Source: Vibrio ostreae (GTDB lineage: Bacteria > Pseudomonadota > Gammaproteobacteria > Enterobacterales > Vibrionaceae). Taken from it: a stretch of 64,000 nucleotides of DNA. The stretch lies in assembly GCF_019226825.1 (NCBI RefSeq), contig NZ_CP076642.1, forward strand, positions 930,001 to 994,000, written 5' to 3'. The position numbers were made by a program, and so were the translations under genes. This document shows, piece by piece, positions 59,260 to 64,000 of this stretch. The notes beneath the pieces were generated by a model. It was given only the letters and a program-made list of their open reading frames with translations, was not told the DNA's origin and searched no databases. Each line of letters starts with the position of its first letter. Position 1 is the stretch's first letter.

Positions 59260-60114
59260 TTAGCGCTTCAATAGTGCCCGCCAACTGGTCTCATCGGTTT
59301 GATAAAGCCGTAGGCTGGCGATAAAGCTCAGCGCTCCGACCGCAAAGTAAATCAGCAAATTGAGCATACTGATTTGTGTCATTAATTCTGCCATATCGCT
59401 GTCGGTCAGCAAATGCAGCGGCAAAGCGAAAATTTGGTCAAAGAAACGTTCAAACCAGTCACTGCCCGTCAGGCCAAACGTCACCCATTGCAGCGCATAT
59501 ACGCCGACAAACATCACCATAATCGGCGCACTGACCAGCTGAGAAAGCAGCAGCGTAAAACAGGCCAGCGGCAACAGTGCCAGCGCCACTAACACCATGC
59601 GCAACAGAAACAGCAGCCAATGAACAGGGATGAACAGCACATCACGCTGATTGTAAAATAGCGTGATCGCATCGTCTGTCATCACATTCACCACCCACAA
59701 CAGGCTATCAACCGTCACCACTAACAGCGAGCAAATCAGCGGGATCACCAAAAGTCCAAAGCCGAGTTTAACCAAATGAATACGTAAGTTACTGACCGGC
59801 ATACTGCGCCAGAACATAAAACTGCCTTCCTGACGCTCTTTACGCAGTGTTTTCGGGAAATAGAGCGTACTGAGCATTACCGACAATAAACCCACGCCAG
59901 CCATCAGCAACGAGCTGAACTCATCAACAAACTGCAGATCAAAATCTTCAAAGCCACTGCTGCTGATTTGAAAACTGAAATTAGCCGATAATCCCCCATT
60001 ACTGAGCAGTCCGGCGAACAAAACCAACACGCAAATCAAGACAAACAGCGGGATTCGGGTGACAGATTTGTGCTCCAGCCACTCTTTTTCTAGCATATAA
60101 AACGCAGGATGCAT
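59260..60114 (-). CDS. ABC-2 type permease of the GntR-linked transporter
   Basis: The start at 60114 follows AAGGAGAAC; a longer frame overlaps the ATPase gene. The roughly 284-residue protein has about six membrane segments and no nucleotide-binding domain. Its ATG shares the A of the upstream TGA stop, so the genes are translationally coupled. It is probably an export or bacteriocin-resistance type channel; the substrate is unknown. Confidence 0.8.
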   Translation of the reverse strand: MHPAFYMLEKEWLEHKSVTRIPLFVLICVLVLFAGLLSNGGLSANFSFQISSSGFEDFDLQFVDEFSSLLMAGVGLLSVMLSTLYFPKTLRKERQEGSFMFWRSMPVSNLRIHLVKLGFGLLVIPLICSLLVVTVDSLLWVVNVMTDDAITLFYNQRDVLFIPVHWLLFLLRMVLVALALLPLACFTLLLSQLVSAPIMVMFVGVYALQWVTFGLTGSDWFERFFDQIFALPLHLLTDSDMAELMTQISMLNLLIYFAVGALSFIASLRLYQTDETSWRALLKR

Positions 60115-60977
60115 CAGTTGTTCTCCTTTTGCAGCGCCAGAAACAGGTCGGCCAGTTTTACAGTGTAAATACGCCCCAGGGTTTGCACCTGAGGCAAACA
60201 TTGCGCAGCCAGCAGCCAACGCGTAGTACCTAAACCTGGCTCAGAGGCCAAAGGCTGATAAGGAGCAATCTGATCCGCCAGCGTCGATGGCGCCTCCAGC
60301 ACAAAATACCCCTGCTCCACATCGGCTATGCTCTGTTGCAATACAACCTTGCCCTGTTTGAGAATCAATACATCCGTCAGCAGGTGTTCGATCTCGGCCA
60401 CTTCGTGACTGGCAATGATCAGGCAACGCTGCCCGTCATGAAACCACTCCAGCAGGTGACGGTAAAACGTATCACGATAAATCAGATCCAGCCCCAATGT
60501 AGGCTCATCCAGAATCAGCACCTTAGTATCCGTCGCGATGACCAGGGCAAGATGAAGCTGAACCTGCATCCCTTTCGACAGTGACTGAATCTTGCTGCGT
60601 GCCTGAATATTGGTTTTACTCAACACCGCGTTGGCTTTTTCCAGATTAAATTTCGGATGCACCCCGGCGGTATAACGCAGCAATTGCTGCACCGTCATCC
60701 ACTGTGGCAGCACGTTGACATCTGAAATATACGCCAGGTTCTCCATCACTTTGTCACGCTGTTGAATCGGGTCCAGGCCGAGAATGGCGATCTCTCCCTG
60801 AAAACGATGAGCCCCAAGCAGAGCTTTAATCAGTGTCGATTTACCAGCACCGTTATGCCCCAGCAAGCCCAGCACCTGTCCGGGGTTAAGAGTAAAATTC
60901 ACCTCCTGCAGGGCCGCAGCCGTGTCAGCACCGGCATACTGTTTAGACACATGTTTCACTTCAACATATGGATTCAT
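60114..60977 (-). CDS. ABC transporter ATPase of the GntR-linked operon
   Basis: The 287-residue protein has Walker A GHNGAGKST, signature SLSKGMQVQL and Walker B VLILDEPTLGLD. It belongs to the YtrB/BcrA-like group paired with ABC-2 permeases. It overlaps the GntR gene by four bases and the permease by one base, forming a tight three-gene operon. Confidence 0.9.
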   Translation of the reverse strand: MNPYVEVKHVSKQYAGADTAAALQEVNFTLNPGQVLGLLGHNGAGKSTLIKALLGAHRFQGEIAILGLDPIQQRDKVMENLAYISDVNVLPQWMTVQQLLRYTAGVHPKFNLEKANAVLSKTNIQARSKIQSLSKGMQVQLHLALVIATDTKVLILDEPTLGLDLIYRDTFYRHLLEWFHDGQRCLIIASHEVAEIEHLLTDVLILKQGKVVLQQSIADVEQGYFVLEAPSTLADQIAPYQPLASEPGLGTTRWLLAAQCLPQVQTLGRIYTVKLADLFLALQKENN

Positions 60978-61351
60978 GATTCACCCTTGACGTGTTGTTT
61001 AAGCTGCTCAACGAATTCATCCAGCGACATATCGATTTGGGCCAGCGTTGCGGCGATGTGCGGAATTTGCTGCTGCAGAAACTGCGCACGTTGCTGACAG
61101 CGCAGTGCCGATACGGCGCCTTCGGCAACAAACATACCCTGCCCGCGACGTTTTTCGACCAGTCCTTCATCCACCAGCAACTGATAACCTTTCATCACAG
61201 TTAAATGATTAATTTTCAAATCCGATGCAATTGTACGCACCGAAGGTAAAGCCTCACCTTCCGGCCACAGACCCTGCGCAATCTGCGCGATGAGTTTATC
61301 CGCCAGTTGGCGAAAAATCGGCTGGCTATCGTGCCACTCAGTCACTATCAT
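60974..61351 (-). CDS. GntR-family regulator, YtrA type
   Basis: The start at 61351 (MIVTEWHDSQPIF) is used; a GTG-start extension to 61384 would run through the operator. The roughly 125-residue protein has the GntR winged helix (SVRTIASDLKINHLTVMKGY) and the short C-terminal helical dimer region of the YtrA subfamily. It probably represses its own operon from the palindrome just upstream. Confidence 0.9.
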   Translation of the reverse strand: MIVTEWHDSQPIFRQLADKLIAQIAQGLWPEGEALPSVRTIASDLKINHLTVMKGYQLLVDEGLVEKRRGQGMFVAEGAVSALRCQQRAQFLQQQIPHIAATLAQIDMSLDEFVEQLKQHVKGES

Positions 61352-61355
61352 ACAC

Positions 61356-61391
61356 CGATATAGTGTTATACATAGATATAACACTATATCG
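61356..61391. promoter_or_regulatory. Perfect 15-base palindrome, operator of the GntR-ABC operon
   Basis: CGATATAGTGTTATA-catagA-TATAACACTATATCG has two perfect 15-base arms with a six-base spacer. It ends only four bases before the GntR ATG, so it overlaps the promoter or the transcript start. YtrA-type proteins are known to bind long dyads in this position. Confidence 0.8.
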
Positions 61392-61435
61392 AATCTGGCA
61401 GATACGCAACCCTAGTCTTTCGCGACGCAGAAATC

Positions 61436-61462
61436 AAAAAGCTCTGCCGAGGCAGAGCTTTG
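61436..61462. terminator. Terminator after the chitinase gene
   Basis: AAAGCTCTGC / GCAGAGCTTT hairpin with A and T flanks, downstream of the minus-strand chitinase. Confidence 0.85.
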
Positions 61463-61482
61463 TATCAATCAATATTCAGTGG

Positions 61483-64000
61483 TCAGTTGACGGTACAGTC
61501 CGAACTACCAATCCGCTGCCACACATCCCACTGGCCGGACAACGTAGGATCATTACCCTGGGTCCACCACTTGGCCTGCCACACACTGCCTGCCCAGTTC
61601 ACCTGGTCACCGCCAACATACACCGCACCGGCTTGCCACAGGTTATCGCACTCTCCGCTGACGGGTGCCGATTCATGTACAATGATCCGAATGGTTGCTT
61701 CGCTAGTGCTCTGACCATCGCTGACCATCACTGTGAAGGTTAGCGTGGTGTTTTGGTTGTACGCAGGAGCGATAAACGAAACACGGCCACCGTTGACACT
61801 CGCCTCAATCCCTTCCGGAATCTGCCAGTTGAAAGTCAGGGCATCACCATCGGCATCACTGGATGCTGAAGCATCGACCACAACACGGTCTCCGGCCTCA
61901 GCCTCAGCCGGGGCAGTCAGCGTTACCACCGGTGCATCGTTTTCAGTTTCTGTAGCGGCAGGCTGCACACTCACGGTGATACTGTCTGACGCGGTTGCGC
62001 CATCGTTATCTGTCACTGTCAGCTGAAAAACCAGTGTCTGCTCCTGTTGCACCTCATCGACAGTAAAACTTGGCTCAGCACCGGAGGCATCACTCAGCGC
62101 CACCACAGGACCGGAGGTCTGCTGCCAAGTGTAGTGTGTAATAGTACCATCACTGTCCGTTGAAGCAGACCCATCCAGCACCACCACGGCCGGGCCGGTC
62201 ACCACCTGATCCTGACCGGCGTCAGCAGACGGCATACGATTGGTCACTGGCAGCCCGGAGCCGGATAGTCCCTCATGCATCGCGTTGAGAATATCGCCGT
62301 TGTCACCGTCCATTTCCCACGAGAACAGACCCGCCAGCCCTAGACTACGGGCATAATCCGCTTTGGCTTTTACTGAGCGTGCATCATCAAATGAAATCAG
62401 TTGTCCGGTCTCACGGTTCCAGACCCAGGCAGCTTCCGCCTGTTGATCATAACCATATTCAAAGCCATTGATCCCCTGATTGTCGCTGCCCAACATATTG
62501 GCTTTAATACCTTTGTAATCGATCACGCCCGCTTCCCATACACCCTGAGCATTGGTGCCGGTCAGTTTACCTTGTCCACTTCCGGTCATCGGGTCGGACG
62601 GTTCGCTCAGACTCGATGGCATAACGCCGTCCCAGCCACGCCCATACATCGCGGTACCGAGTACCAATTTACCCGCCGGCACCCCTTGTGCGAGTAAAAG
62701 CTTTATCGCGTTGTCTGCGGTATAAGCCGGCCCTGCGTATGCCACACCGCTGGCATCAGTGCCATCACCTTGGCACTGGCCCGGGCGCATAAAGCTTCCG
62801 CAGTACAATGCCGCCTGATGACCAGGAACATTATTCCAGCCGCCGTAGAAATCGTAGGTCATCGCAAAGATGTAATCCATATATTGCGCGGCCTCGGCGT
62901 AGTTCACGTCTTCAATCTTGTCATAACCGGATCCGATAGCCGACGTCAGCTCATAAGAACGCCCGGTGTCGGCTTCGAGTTCATCTAGCATAGCGCGTAA
63001 CTCACGCATCAGCGCAACGTAAGCCGGACCATCGTTTACCGGATCACCCAAGGTTGCTGAAGCACCGTCCCCGCCGGGGAATTCCCAGTCAATATCCACG
63101 CCATCGAAAAACTTCCAGGTTTGTAAAAAGCGCTTCACTGAAGCCACAAAGACATCGCGGTTGGTCTGACTGGTGAAATCAAAAAAAGGGTCGGACAAAG
63201 TCCAGCCACCAATCGATGGAATGATTTTCAAATCCGGGTAACGCTGTTTGAGCGCCATCAGCATCCCATAATTCCCTTTTATCGGTGAACTGAACTCATG
63301 GCCAGCCTGCGGAAAGCTTTTCTGATAGGCAGCCCAAGGATCATGAATGACCACTTCATAGTCCGGCACTCCCTGACACGCGGTCATCAAAGCGTTATAG
63401 CTGTTGCCGCCGACCGATTTTACGGATTCATTCGGACCGCAAATCGGAATAAATCCGTACAGAATATGGGTCAGGTTCTGAGCCGGAATGTTATCCACGC
63501 TGTAGTCACGACCATAAATCCCCCACTCGACGAAATAACTGGCTACGACGCCATCCGCTTTTTCCGCATAAGTTTTATTGTTGGGATCGATGTTCATCGG
63601 CAGCGGTTCCAAATGAGCACCATCGGTGTCGGCAATGAGCAACTGAGTCGGAGCACTGACGCTACACCCGCTGTCATCACAAGCTGCAACTTCAAGTTGA
63701 TACTTACCCCCCCTCACTGTAACCAAAACTGGCCGTGGTCTGACTCGAGGTAATCGGGCCGGTCGCGACTTCCTGACCATCAAAGTAAATTTTATAGTGG
63801 TCGCCGGTTTCAGCGCCCCATTGGTTGAAAAGGATGCTGATCGGCGCTTCATCCTGATAATGTACCATCTGCGAATAGCCTGCGGTCGCCCCCATATCCA
63901 GCTCAATTTTGGAAAACTGCAGATTATTTGAGCCATAAACGTCAATACTCGGTGTCGAAGGGAGCGCGACTGCCGCTCCGCTGATCGATATTGCCACACA
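61483..64000 (-). pseudogene. GH18 chitinase, 5' end off the window, one-base shift near the N-terminus
   Basis: The long frame ends at 61483 with a GH18 barrel (catalytic DGVDIDWEFPGG), two PKD/Ig-like domains and a C-terminal CBM5/12 module (LWQAGAVYVGGDQVNW). The N-terminal chitinase domain (FSKIELDMGATAGYSQ) is read in a different frame up to GYSEGG. A C7 run at 63707-63713 that should be C6 joins the two. The order matches V. cholerae ChiA-2 (VCA0027), a secreted chitinase. The signal peptide lies at or beyond the right edge. Confidence 0.85.

Overview
The window is ordinary Gram-negative chromosomal DNA that I read as chromosome 2 of a Vibrio near the V. cholerae / V. fluvialis / V. furnissii group. 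From memory, many genes match the V. cholerae small-chromosome set: chitinase (VCA0027), phoX (VCA0033), sstT (VCA0036), popT (VCA0040), the PilZ protein (VCA0042), deoD (VCA0053), the photolyase cluster (VCA0055-0057), ldtA (VCA0058), a DEAD-box helicase (VCA0061), pstSCAB (VCA0070-0073), a SulP transporter (VCA0077), shyA (VCA0079) and a GGDEF-EAL protein (VCA0080). A quorum-sensing Qrr small RNA also points to Vibrio. I see no prophage, IS with ends, CRISPR array, tRNA or rRNA.

Layout. 0-8.2 kb: azlCD, an FAH-family enzyme, the ohrR/ohr pair with two operators, an outer-membrane porin, two tandem sigma54-promoted small RNA copies, a double thioredoxin-fold protein, a 44-residue protein, a periplasmic hydroxyisourate hydrolase and a LysR regulator. 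8.3-17 kb: a GAF-GGDEF-EAL protein, the ShyA endopeptidase, a CBM48 protein, a SulP transporter and a YjiH-type membrane protein. 17.2-24.2 kb: pstSCAB, a chemoreceptor and a DEAD-box helicase. 24.6-30.4 kb: lpp, ldtA, the photolyase-MerR-YbgA operon and deoD. 30.4-35.1 kb: a frameshifted transposase-like gene and two tandem TPR-GGDEF proteins, the first with a decayed GGDEF domain. 35.2-43.6 kb: an MFS transporter, an endonuclease/phosphatase-fold protein, a GNAT protein, plzD, qrr, popT, a three-gene copper-delivery operon and sstT. 43.8-50 kb: a Sel1 protein and the maltose/glycogen cluster malM-lamB and glgX, with MalT-like boxes between the divergent genes. 50.2-64 kb: an ABC exporter, a DUF445 protein, frameshifted phoX, an IclR regulator with a decayed arginase-like protein, a dCache chemoreceptor, a GntR-ABC operon behind a perfect palindrome, and a chitinase that runs off the right edge.

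Themes. Phosphate (pst, phoX), cell-wall and envelope work (ShyA, LdtA, Lpp, PopT), c-di-GMP signalling (three GGDEF-type proteins and a PilZ receptor), light and oxidative stress (photolyase/MerR, OhrR/Ohr) and glucan/chitin use. The least explained item is the tandem small RNA pair at about 4.43-4.78 kb. Both copies have exact -24/-12 promoter spacing, and their differences preserve the predicted structure. Three otherwise intact genes each carry a one-base shift in a C/G homopolymer, which suggests sequence error or slippage rather than old pseudogenes.
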